Below, piece by piece: positions 16,420-24,708 of a stretch of 64,000 nucleotides of DNA. The stretch covers positions 124,001 through 188,000 of the forward strand of contig NZ_MVKX01000008.1 of assembly GCF_002018365.1 (NCBI RefSeq), read 5' to 3'. Each line of letters begins with the position of its first letter. Positions within the stretch are counted from its first letter, which is position 1. The notes below the pieces were generated by a model, which saw only the letters and a list, made by a program, of their open reading frames with translations, was not told the origin of the DNA and did no database searches. Origin of the DNA: Acinetobacter amyesii (GTDB lineage Bacteria; Pseudomonadota; Gammaproteobacteria; Pseudomonadales; Moraxellaceae). The position numbers and the translations under genes were made by a program.

Positions 16420-17126
16420 ACGATTTTGGGTTGAACAGCATCTCTGTATTGTTTTTCGTCCTAACCCTTGTCGGTTATATTTTGGCGAAAAAGCTGCATC
16501 GTAAGTTACCGTATATGGTTCTTTCCCCTGCACTATTCGTCCCATTTGTGCTGATTATACTCATGCTTTGCTTTCATATTTCATATGACACTTATATGCA
16601 AGAAAGCCAATGGATTGTATGGATGCTCGGCCCTGCCACTGTGGCCTTTGCTATCCCCATCTATGAATATCGACAAATTATCCGTCAGCATGCACTGAGC
16701 ATTAGTTTAGGCATCGTGATTGGTATGTTAGCAGGGATTATCAGTGCTTTTTATTTGGCACAGTTGTTTCAGTTTGACCAAGAAACGTCTTATAGCTTAA
16801 TGGCACGTTCCATTTCTACCCCCTTTGCCATGGAACTTACCTCGAATATTGGGGGTTCAGTAGAATTGGTGATTCTATTTACCATGATTACTGGGATTGC
16901 TGGCGTGGCTTTGGCTGACCTAGTTTTGGCTGGGCTTAAATTGCATTCACGCTTTGCACAAGGTGCGGCTCTTGGCAATGCAGCACATGGATTTGGTACA
17001 AGTAAAGCATTATCACGTCATAAAGAAGAAGGTGTTGCAGCCTGCTTGAGCATGGTACTGGCTGGGGTCTTTATGGTATTGCTTGGGCCATCACTTATTC
17101 ATTTGGTCATTTATCTATTAGGATAA
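16416..17126 (+). CDS. LrgB/CidB family membrane protein
   Basis: A 236-residue LrgB-type protein with many hydrophobic helices. 'SISTPFAMELTSNIGGSVEL' and 'GNAAHGFGTSKAL' are the conserved LrgB signatures. It works with the preceding CidA/LrgA protein, probably as the transport or anti-holin partner. The operon ends in a terminator shared with the converging cobS. Confidence 0.9.
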   Translation: MNDFGLNSISVLFFVLTLVGYILAKKLHRKLPYMVLSPALFVPFVLIILMLCFHISYDTYMQESQWIVWMLGPATVAFAIPIYEYRQIIRQHALSISLGIVIGMLAGIISAFYLAQLFQFDQETSYSLMARSISTPFAMELTSNIGGSVELVILFTMITGIAGVALADLVLAGLKLHSRFAQGAALGNAAHGFGTSKALSRHKEEGVAACLSMVLAGVFMVLLGPSLIHLVIYLLG

Positions 17127-17127
17127 A

Positions 17128-17160
17128 ATAAAAAGCCCAGTGCAATAGCTGGGCTTTTTA
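17128..17160. terminator. Bidirectional terminator between lrgB-like gene and cobS
   Basis: AAAAGCCCAG and CTGGGCTTTT arms with an 8-base loop and T-runs on both strands, lying between the two converging genes. Confidence 0.85.
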
Positions 17161-17191
17161 AATGATGATTTAAACTGTTTCATCTGTAAAA

Positions 17192-17938
17192 CTATGCAGC
17201 TAAATAATGTATTGCTATGACAAACGCTAAAAGACTCGTCACTTCTGTGATTTCAATCGCTGCACCAATTGTATCTCCAGTCACACCACCTATACGCTGA
17301 ATAAATTTCCATCGCAAATACAGTAAAGTACAAATAAACGCGAATATACTCACCACTCCAAGCCAGCTAAAATACAAACATGCACTTAGGCAGAGTATAA
17401 AGACCAGGTATGCCGACTTTCGTGGAATAGTTGCTGCTATCGATGAGCCTAAGCCTTTTTCACGGACATACTGAGTTGTTAAAAACAAAAATAAAGGGGC
17501 TAAACGACCCAAGACTGGAAATACAATTAATGCCAAATACATTTGCTGTTGTAGCAAAACATAAAGTGCCGACCATTTGAGTAAGCAAATCACGAGGAGG
17601 CTCAACACACCAATCGGCCCACATGCAGGGTCTTTCATGATTTTAAGTGTACGCTCGGCATCACCAAAGCCACCGACCCACGCATCTGCCGTATCAGCTA
17701 AACCATCTAGATGTAATCCACCTGTGAGCCAAATCCAAACTACCAGCAAAATACTACTGAGTAAGATGATCGGCAGACTATGCAATATAAAGGCAAGCAA
17801 GGCAAGAATGCCACCGATCAACAATCCCACCATAGGATAAAACAACAAAGATTGTCCATTTTGCTGTTTCGATGGCATCGCTTTGAGTTGAATCGGGAAA
17901 GTCGTGAGAAACTGTAGAGCAATCCAAAAAGGTGTCAT
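17192..17938 (-). CDS. cobS: Adenosylcobinamide-GDP ribazoletransferase (cobalamin synthase)
   Basis: A 248-residue membrane enzyme that joins alpha-ribazole (or its phosphate) to adenosylcobinamide-GDP. 'FLTTFPI' at the N terminus, 'GGLHLDGLADTADAW' near residue 75 and 'MKDPACGPIGVLSLL' are CobS hallmarks; the acidic residues bind metal. It is the last gene of the minus-strand cob operon and overlaps cobC by four bases. Confidence 0.95.
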   Translation of the reverse strand: MTPFWIALQFLTTFPIQLKAMPSKQQNGQSLLFYPMVGLLIGGILALLAFILHSLPIILLSSILLVVWIWLTGGLHLDGLADTADAWVGGFGDAERTLKIMKDPACGPIGVLSLLVICLLKWSALYVLLQQQMYLALIVFPVLGRLAPLFLFLTTQYVREKGLGSSIAATIPRKSAYLVFILCLSACLYFSWLGVVSIFAFICTLLYLRWKFIQRIGGVTGDTIGAAIEITEVTSLLAFVIAIHYLAA

Positions 17939-18558
17939 TCACTTTGCTCCAAAAGACGAATATTTGCACGATTTTGCACAATGAATGAATTTAATTGTCC
18001 CAATTCAGCCGTCATTTTTAGTAAATCATCTAAATGACTTTTCTGTGCCATACATTTTAATAATTTAATCACACCACCATGGGAAACCAATAAAACGCGG
18101 TGCCAATGATGCTGTTGAGCCTGCAAGACTAGCTCATCTAGACCGCTTAATATCCGTTGTTGAAATTGCTGAAGACTTTCTGCATTCGGTGGCGTAAATG
18201 TGCTGGGACTTTGCCAAAACTGTGCGAGTAACTCTGGGGTGTTTTCATAGATATGCTTGGTTGATACCGCTTCCCAGTCGCCAAAATGCATTTCTTGAAA
18301 CATCGCATTTTCAAACATTGGACATTTAAGTTGTTGAGACAAATCTAAAGCAAATAAACGGCAGCGCTGTAAGTCAGAAGTGATGATGACATCCCAGCTC
18401 GCTAAACCGTGTGTATGTATCACGTTCAATACATCATCTATGGTCTGCTGCATCTGCTGCCAACCTTTTTGCGTCAAAGCATCATCTGTAGAACCACGTA
18501 AGGTATGGCTTAGTTCAGTCTCACCATGACGCAATATATCTAAACGGAAATGTTCCAT
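17935..18558 (-). CDS. cobC: Alpha-ribazole-5'-phosphate phosphatase (histidine phosphatase)
   Basis: 207 residues of the histidine phosphatase superfamily: catalytic 'LRHGETE' (His11), a later 'SDLQRC' arginine block and 'LVSHGGVIKLL' carrying the second histidine. The position between cobT and cobS, abutting one and overlapping the other, assigns it to dephosphorylation of alpha-ribazole phosphate or adenosylcobalamin phosphate. The family alone would not give this specificity. Confidence 0.88.
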   Translation of the reverse strand: MEHFRLDILRHGETELSHTLRGSTDDALTQKGWQQMQQTIDDVLNVIHTHGLASWDVIITSDLQRCRLFALDLSQQLKCPMFENAMFQEMHFGDWEAVSTKHIYENTPELLAQFWQSPSTFTPPNAESLQQFQQRILSGLDELVLQAQQHHWHRVLLVSHGGVIKLLKCMAQKSHLDDLLKMTAELGQLNSFIVQNRANIRLLEQSE

Positions 18559-19611
18559 TTAAACTTTTTCACCAATCACAGCAGCTTGCGCGAAAGTTGC
18601 CATATTGTTATGTAAACGACATGCCAAACGAATTAAACCCAATGCTGCACCGGCACCGCTGCCTTCACCTAAACGTAAATTCAACTTTAAGAGTGGTTTA
18701 GCTTCAAGGGCTTGAAGTAAAAGTTGGTGCCCATATTCAGCCGATTGATGACCAAAGAGCATCCATTCACGTACAGCAGGATTTAAACGAACAGCGACCA
18801 AGGCAGAAACCGTACTAATAAATCCATCCACCACCATTGCCAAACCCAATTGCGCACAGCGAATGTATGCTCCAACCATCGCGGCAATTTCCAAACCACC
18901 TACAGCACATAGAGCTTTAAAGACATCTTGGCCGACATAGTCCTGATGTAAAGCTAAAGCTTGATCAATCACTTGTTTCTTATGTGCCAATTGTTCCGCG
19001 CGAATGCCAGTACCGACACCTGTCAGTTTTTCGGCCGGCTCATTAAATAAAAAACATGCGACAGCAGAAGCCGAACAGGTATTGCCAATGCCCATTTCCC
19101 CTGCGACATAAATAGACGCACCTGCAGCGATAGCATCTTCAACACTTTTACGGCCGAGATTCATCGCTTCAATACATTGTGATTCGGTCAGCGCAACAGT
19201 TTTAGTAAAATTTGCCGTACCTGCTGCAATACAGTAGCGCTCAACCCCTGCATATTCATAGGCTTCACCCACCGAACCACAGTCAATCACTTGTAGTTTG
19301 GCTTGATACTCACGTGCAATCACACTAATACATGCTCCACCTGTCGTAAAGTTTTGTAGCATTTGGCGTGTGACGGCTTGTGGGTAGGCTGAAATATTTT
19401 CTTCCATCACACCATGATCACCGGCAAAAATGGTGATCCATGGAAAATCGATATTAGGCTGATCAGTGTTTTGTAATGATGCAAGTTGCACCGCAACATT
19501 TTCAAGTTCTGAAAGCGAGCCCGTAGGTTTGGTTAGCTGTAACTGGTGATTTGCCGCCTGTTGCTTTGCTTCGATACTCGGATTTTGACAGGGTTCTTGC
19601 CACCAGTTCAT
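18559..19611 (-). CDS. cobT: Nicotinate-nucleotide:dimethylbenzimidazole phosphoribosyltransferase
   Basis: 350 residues, the normal size of CobT. It makes alpha-ribazole phosphate from dimethylbenzimidazole and nicotinate mononucleotide. Clear family motifs: 'TKPTGSLSELE', 'FAGDHGVMEENISAYP', 'GEMGIGNT' and 'LRLGEGSGAGAALGL', where the Glu is the catalytic base. It overlaps cobU by four bases and abuts cobC. Confidence 0.95.
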   Translation of the reverse strand: MNWWQEPCQNPSIEAKQQAANHQLQLTKPTGSLSELENVAVQLASLQNTDQPNIDFPWITIFAGDHGVMEENISAYPQAVTRQMLQNFTTGGACISVIAREYQAKLQVIDCGSVGEAYEYAGVERYCIAAGTANFTKTVALTESQCIEAMNLGRKSVEDAIAAGASIYVAGEMGIGNTCSASAVACFLFNEPAEKLTGVGTGIRAEQLAHKKQVIDQALALHQDYVGQDVFKALCAVGGLEIAAMVGAYIRCAQLGLAMVVDGFISTVSALVAVRLNPAVREWMLFGHQSAEYGHQLLLQALEAKPLLKLNLRLGEGSGAGAALGLIRLACRLHNNMATFAQAAVIGEKV

Positions 19612-20129
19612 GCTTTATCTCCTTTTAAGATCATTGGAAAACCTGCAACACAAAACACCACATGGTCCGCAATTTGACCCATTTGTTGATGTAAGCGCCC
19701 AGATTCATCGACGAATTTTCGACTGATTTGCCCCATGGGTACAACGCCTAGTCCAGTTTCGTTACTGACTAAAATAATGTCTGATTTTAATGTCGGTAGC
19801 ACCGCAAGTAATTTTTGGCATTGATGCTGTTGAAAGTCTGCTTGTTCATGCATCAATAAATTACTCATCCACAGCGTTAAACAATCGATAAGAATGGTTT
19901 GATGAGCTTGGTCTATTTCAACTAAGCGATCGGCTAAATACAAAGGCTCTTCAATCAGCCCCCAATGTTCAGGACGGTCCGCTTGATGATGCTGAATTCG
20001 CTCCTGCATTTCCTCATCATAGGCTTGTGCAGTAGCCACATAGATGACGGATTGAGCACTTTCTATGGCTTTTTGTTCTGCAAGTCGGCTCTTCCCTGAA
20101 CGTGCCCCACCCAAAATGAAATGAATCAT
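19608..20129 (-). CDS. cobU: Adenosylcobinamide kinase / adenosylcobinamide-phosphate guanylyltransferase
   Basis: A 173-residue bifunctional enzyme that phosphorylates adenosylcobinamide and then adds GMP. 'GGARSGKS' (7-14) is the P-loop, 'RIQHHQADRP' contains the His that carries GMP, and 'LVSNETGLGVVPMG' is the family signature. It overlaps the 2H phosphoesterase gene upstream and cobT downstream by four bases each. No corrin-ring genes are present in the window, so the operon is the late assembly or salvage set. Confidence 0.95.
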   Translation of the reverse strand: MIHFILGGARSGKSRLAEQKAIESAQSVIYVATAQAYDEEMQERIQHHQADRPEHWGLIEEPLYLADRLVEIDQAHQTILIDCLTLWMSNLLMHEQADFQQHQCQKLLAVLPTLKSDIILVSNETGLGVVPMGQISRKFVDESGRLHQQMGQIADHVVFCVAGFPMILKGDKA

Positions 20130-20800
20130 GACTGTGCCATCTCTATATTTAGTCTGAACTGATGTTGATAAAAAGGACTCAACGCCCCTTGTAATACTTG
20201 AGCCTGATAATGACCAAAAGTCAGCTGCTCGCTTTCAAAATCAAAGCTGTGCTGTTCAATTTGTTGGATTCTTTCAAAAATATCATCGCTATTCCATGCC
20301 TGTTTATACAAGCCCAATGTGATATGCGGACAATATTCGATTGGTGCAATTTCATTCGAACTTAAATTCAAAGCTTGACGTAGATGGTCTAACTTACGAT
20401 CTACATCCACAATTTCAATAAACAGCGCGCTTTGAAAGCTATTGATCTGACCTGTACGTAACCGAATATTAGATAGCGATAACTGTCGAAGTTGTTGTTG
20501 GTGCAGTGCCAATTCATCTGCTGAGAAATTATCATTCCATCGTTGTTCAGAATGATCGATTAATTGGGTTTTATTCAGCTCTTGAAAAAAACCACAAATA
20601 AACACGGTGATATGAAATTGGCGCGTATTCGGCGTGTATAAAAGATCTGAAAACTGCGCTCGAAGTGCTGTGAGATATGCCAATAATTCAGGATCCTGTA
20701 TTTCTAGATACCACAAAGCATAGTGCTGACGACCTTGATGCCAATCGGGATAATCCTGATTGAGCGTCGGTACGACTTGCGTTGAAGGTTTTAAAAACAC
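20126..20800 (-). CDS. 2H phosphoesterase-superfamily protein (2'-5' RNA ligase-like), first gene of the cob operon
   Basis: 224 residues with two H-x-T motifs, His63-Ile-Thr65 ('FHITVFICGF') and His159-Ile-Thr161 ('CPHITLGLY'), about 95 residues apart. This pair is the catalytic signature of the 2H superfamily (LigT/ThpR 2'-5' RNA ligases, cyclic phosphodiesterases). It starts at a GTG and its stop overlaps the cobU start by four bases, so it is translationally coupled to cobalamin assembly. I infer a role in a nucleotide-like or cyclic-phosphate intermediate linked to nucleotide-loop chemistry, or in tRNA/RNA repair with accidental linkage. The substrate is unknown. Confidence 0.75.
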   Translation of the reverse strand: MFLKPSTQVVPTLNQDYPDWHQGRQHYALWYLEIQDPELLAYLTALRAQFSDLLYTPNTRQFHITVFICGFFQELNKTQLIDHSEQRWNDNFSADELALHQQQLRQLSLSNIRLRTGQINSFQSALFIEIVDVDRKLDHLRQALNLSSNEIAPIEYCPHITLGLYKQAWNSDDIFERIQQIEQHSFDFESEQLTFGHYQAQVLQGALSPFYQHQFRLNIEMAQS

Positions 20801-20922
20801 AGATAAATCACTTTAAATTCAATCTGCTTTATTAAAGCATGAATCAAAACAGACTTTGCCCAATTTTGATTTAGTAATATTCATTTAAAGCTGAAATTCA
20901 TTCATCTAAGAGCTTTCTTCAA

Positions 20923-20953
20923 TAAAAAAATGCCGAGTTTTACTCAGCATTTG
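20923..20953 (-). terminator. mtlD terminator
   Basis: AAATGCCGAGT and ACTCAGCATTT pair with one mismatch around a short TTT loop, about 40 bases after the mtlD stop. On the minus strand the stem is followed by several T. Confidence 0.75.
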
Positions 20954-20991
20954 TGATTCAATATATATTGCATGCAGTTAAGCATTATATT

Positions 20992-23154
20992 TTAGGCAAA
21001 TTTCGCTGCACCTTTCTGATCTTGCATTTCAGTATGGTTGACCCGTGGATCGTTTAACTGTTCAGCAAACTGCTGCAATTGCGTCATTACATTGGCCTCA
21101 ATCTGTTCGATCCGTTGCAGTTGTTCAAGCTCGTTGGTCTTTTTCAGTTCTGAAAATTGCAACTGGATAAAGTTGATAACCTGATCCATCGAACATTGAT
21201 TTACACTCACGGCATACATCAAACCATAGACAATACCTTGCTGTAGGTGCATTGTCTCCAGTCCATATTTTAAGTTGGTTGCCAACGAGCCCAACACTCG
21301 TTCATTAAATGCAAGTTTACGTAAAGGATCTCGTGCCACACGCGCACATGGGTCTTTGTACGCATGTTCACAGGAGTTTATAAAGCTCTCTGCCAGCCGT
21401 GTTAAATCAAAAGCACGCTTTGGTAAGCGTCGTGCTAAACCAGCCTGCACCTCGTCAATGAGTTCATGCATGAATTGATCAACGCGATTATCTGCAAGTG
21501 CCACACCTATGGTTTGATGATTTAACAGTGCAGATTGCCAAGCCAACATGGCATGCACGCCATTCCATAAGCGATTTTTGATTAACTGGATATCTTCAAT
21601 ATGATCGACCAAAATCATTTGACGCATTTTTTCTAACAAAGGACTGTTATTTTCTACATAGATCGGCATGTCAGATTCTGCATTAAATAAAATTAAATCC
21701 ATGCTTTGCAATATATGACTTGGGTGAAAATTGCGTCGCATATCCTCAACATATAAAGTGGCTTGGCGTTCCTGATCAGGATTTAATTTCGTCGCATCTT
21801 CTAAGTCTAATTGAGCATCTGCTTCGACTTCATCCAGTTGAAATTGTTTAAAAATATTATATTTTATACGGAGCTGACGATATAAATTTTGGTCACTCAA
21901 CTTAGATACCATGCGGTTGACCACGGTATCGCAAAAATAGTGTTGTTGCATGATTTTCTCAGCAACGACCGCTCCGGCAAGCTCAGTTAAAGCCTGTTTT
22001 AAATGTGACATTAATAATTGTTTTGCCCCGACTTTATTCAAAATGATGAGCATCGTTAGGGGTTCGATGGCCTTTTCATCATGTGCAATATGTCGTGCAT
22101 ACAGGCCTTGTGCAATGGTTTTGGCCTCTTCCGCAATCGCTTTTTCAGGCAAACAGATGGCAACCAAACTCGACTCTGTGTACATCTCTTGCATCTGCTG
22201 AATATTTTCAGCATCAATCACTGCCATGTTTTCAATGCGTTCGTCATAAGACAATTGACCATAACGAATACTATAGGTACCAAATGCATTGACCGCAGAA
22301 CGATATAAAGGGTTACGTGTCGATGCATAAATTTTTTTCGGGCGAGTATAACCATCCCAATGCGACAAAATTTGTGCTAAATAACCACCACCAATTGCTC
22401 CAAAACCATGAATACCGACAGTGAGCTGATTAAGGGTTTGTGGAAAAGCCTCTTGCACATGCGGCATCTCTAAATGCGCGGTGAACGGGTCAAGTTCCGT
22501 CAAGCAGTCATACATACATTCATAATAATATTTGGCTTTGGACAGCATGTTTTCATTGGGCGATTTAATATCTTTAAACAGTACAGTAATACCGCCAGCG
22601 TCAAAGGCTGAAGTCACACCATTTTCCGAGTCTTCAAACATCAAACAATCAGCAGGACTTAAATTCAGCTTTGCGGCAGCACGTATAAATATTTCCGGAT
22701 GCGGTTTACCATTTTCAACTTCATCACCACAGACTAAGACATCAAAGAACTTATACACATTGGCATTGATGAGATACTCTTCTGCGATTGCGCGGCGACT
22801 CGATGTTGCTACGGCCATTCGTAGTCCTGACTTGCGTAAGCGTTCTAAAACTTGAACCAAGCCTTTTTTGATCGGTACACCAAACTGACGAACATGCTCC
22901 AGCTCTAATTCATCTGCACGTTTGCGAATATCTGCGTATGGAATATTTTCATCATATTCGGCTTGGGCCAATCTATGCGCGCTTTGTGCACTTAGCCCCA
23001 AACAATTCATCAGATAAGATTCTGAAAACTCAACACCGGTCAATTCAAGAGATGCCTGTTTCAATGTTTGAAACCGTAAACGTTCAGTATCAAACATTGT
23101 TCCATCCATATCAAAAATGGCGCCCAGAACCAAATCATTATTAAATTTAAGCAT
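20992..23154 (-). CDS. mtlD: Bifunctional mannitol-1-phosphate dehydrogenase / phosphatase
   Basis: 720 residues. An N-terminal HAD phosphatase (about 1-215) has 'FDMDGTMFDTE' with Asp15 as nucleophile and Asp17 as acid-base, and ends in 'MFEDSENGV'. After a linker comes a long-chain mannitol dehydrogenase domain (about 240-720): NAD(P) motif 'GIHGFGAIGGGY' near 250 and catalytic Lys526-x4-Asn531-x2-His534 in 'KNRLWNGVH'. This fusion is known in Acinetobacter: it reduces fructose 6-phosphate to mannitol 1-phosphate and dephosphorylates it, making mannitol as a compatible solute under salt stress. GGAGG precedes the ATG. It is monocistronic with its own terminator. Confidence 0.93.
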   Translation of the reverse strand: MLKFNNDLVLGAIFDMDGTMFDTERLRFQTLKQASLELTGVEFSESYLMNCLGLSAQSAHRLAQAEYDENIPYADIRKRADELELEHVRQFGVPIKKGLVQVLERLRKSGLRMAVATSSRRAIAEEYLINANVYKFFDVLVCGDEVENGKPHPEIFIRAAAKLNLSPADCLMFEDSENGVTSAFDAGGITVLFKDIKSPNENMLSKAKYYYECMYDCLTELDPFTAHLEMPHVQEAFPQTLNQLTVGIHGFGAIGGGYLAQILSHWDGYTRPKKIYASTRNPLYRSAVNAFGTYSIRYGQLSYDERIENMAVIDAENIQQMQEMYTESSLVAICLPEKAIAEEAKTIAQGLYARHIAHDEKAIEPLTMLIILNKVGAKQLLMSHLKQALTELAGAVVAEKIMQQHYFCDTVVNRMVSKLSDQNLYRQLRIKYNIFKQFQLDEVEADAQLDLEDATKLNPDQERQATLYVEDMRRNFHPSHILQSMDLILFNAESDMPIYVENNSPLLEKMRQMILVDHIEDIQLIKNRLWNGVHAMLAWQSALLNHQTIGVALADNRVDQFMHELIDEVQAGLARRLPKRAFDLTRLAESFINSCEHAYKDPCARVARDPLRKLAFNERVLGSLATNLKYGLETMHLQQGIVYGLMYAVSVNQCSMDQVINFIQLQFSELKKTNELEQLQRIEQIEANVMTQLQQFAEQLNDPRVNHTEMQDQKGAAKFA

Positions 23155-23377
23155 TTAACCTCCGTTATTTTTTTATGTGAAAAGAATAACGGAGAAAACT
23201 ATTGATTCAGTACTTTGAGAATTAATGAAACAATTGTGGTTATTTTCTAATCAACAGGCTTGCTTTAAACATCTATTTTGTAAGCTTAACCACTGATCAA
23301 GTAACATCATGTAATCAAAACCCACTGTTCTTAGGACGGTAGGGTCTATAGAAGTAAGTATGCGCCTCATGCATATT

Positions 23378-24598
23378 TCACTCAGTCACTCGCTTCACGG
23401 TTTGAGTTTTGGTTTGAAATAAAAAGAATACGATCAGACCGAGCATCACTAAAAATAAAAAATAATACGGAAATTCTTTGTGCCATTGATATAAACCCGT
23501 ACTAATCAGTGGCCCGACAACAAAGCTCAAGGCCTGAGTGGCTGTGCACCAGCTTGCCACCTTGGTCTGTAACGCACTGGGTGCCGTTTGCGCTGCACCG
23601 GTAGTAAATGCAGGGATTAAACACGCAACCGAGATACCATATAACAGGTACGTGGCTTGAAATATCCGTAATTCAGTGGTGAAAACCGAAATTAGCAAGG
23701 CTGCAGCCATGCTAAACAGCCCAACCCACAGTAAGCGATATACGGACCAATTTAAATATTTAGAAATCAGGGTTTGCATAACTACCAAAGCGATACCCAC
23801 GACGAGAGAACACTCTGCAAAATGCACTGCGCCTTCTGCAGCAGTCATATTAAAGCGGTCTTGAATATAAAACCCGGCCGTTAAATTCACGGTCACGATG
23901 GCAAGATAGAGACTGAATCCCAACATTAACCATGGATAGCATTGCTGAATGCTCAAATCCATAGATGCTGCCTCATGCTTTTCTGTCACTGGCTTTTCAA
24001 CGCTATGCTGTTCTGTATGTCGGTCAAAGCTGAGCACCAAGACCACAGAAATCAACGCTAAAATAATGATTGCAGCCCACAGCGGCGTCATGATTCCACC
24101 AAAACCCAGTAGCAAGGTTGTTAGAAATGGCCCTATGATCACGCCTGCACTATTTAATGCACCGAATTTTGACATCGCTTGTGAACGCTGCTGCTCATTG
24201 CTAAAACGGGTCATCACATAAGTTTGCAAGGCAATCTGTGGCATCGCCATAAATACCCCAGTCGCTGCACGTGAAAGCATTAGTAAACTAAACAACAGCA
24301 ACATCCCTATATGAACAGTAAGGCCATACATCAACACGGCTGTAAATAACCCCCATGTCACAGCCATGCCCACAAAACCGATACTCAAGAGTTGATAAAT
24401 CGAAAATTTGGATTGATTCTTTGAAATGTAAATCGCACCGATGGCCATCAGCAGCGCACCGACGGAAACCATTGCTCCGCCTTGTAATTCAGAAAGCTTT
24501 AACTCACGAACCAATGGTGCCAACAGCGGCAATATCATCGAGAAACTTGCACCATTGGCAAGACTGGCAGCAATAAACAGTTTGTTATTTCGATCCAT
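23378..24598 (-). CDS. actD: MFS transporter, probable acinetoferrin-type siderophore exporter
   Basis: A 406-residue 12-helix major facilitator protein, last gene of the siderophore operon. The order of the eight genes matches acbABCD-actBCAD of A. haemolyticus, where loss of actD lowers siderophore secretion. Start ATG 24598 has GGATAAC upstream. A hairpin with a short U-tail lies between actA and this gene, so it may be expressed less than the genes before it. Confidence 0.82.
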   Translation of the reverse strand: MDRNNKLFIAASLANGASFSMILPLLAPLVRELKLSELQGGAMVSVGALLMAIGAIYISKNQSKFSIYQLLSIGFVGMAVTWGLFTAVLMYGLTVHIGMLLLFSLLMLSRAATGVFMAMPQIALQTYVMTRFSNEQQRSQAMSKFGALNSAGVIIGPFLTTLLLGFGGIMTPLWAAIIILALISVVLVLSFDRHTEQHSVEKPVTEKHEAASMDLSIQQCYPWLMLGFSLYLAIVTVNLTAGFYIQDRFNMTAAEGAVHFAECSLVVGIALVVMQTLISKYLNWSVYRLLWVGLFSMAAALLISVFTTELRIFQATYLLYGISVACLIPAFTTGAAQTAPSALQTKVASWCTATQALSFVVGPLISTGLYQWHKEFPYYFLFLVMLGLIVFFLFQTKTQTVKRVTE

Positions 24599-24634
24599 TA
24601 TTTTTGTTATCCATTTTTAATGGTACGTTATAAA

Positions 24635-24665
24635 CAATAGAGGTGACTTAAGCCACCTCTATTTT
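24635..24665 (-). terminator. Intercistronic hairpin between actA and actD
   Basis: AATAGAGGTG and CACCTCTATT form a 10-bp stem with an 8-base loop; on the minus strand it is followed by TGTTT. It resembles a leaky terminator or an mRNA-stabilising hairpin at the end of actA. Confidence 0.6.
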
Positions 24666-24708
24666 GTAAGTCACGATACCGTGCTTTAAACACGATTTAG
24701 GATTTAAA

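Noticed and set aside
21275-22855. Several plus-strand frames opposite mtlD
   Set aside because: Antisense shadows of a well-defined two-domain enzyme.
20992-23154. mtlD as two genes joined by a sequencing error
   Set aside because: The frame is continuous, the linker is ordinary and the same fusion is known in Acinetobacter.
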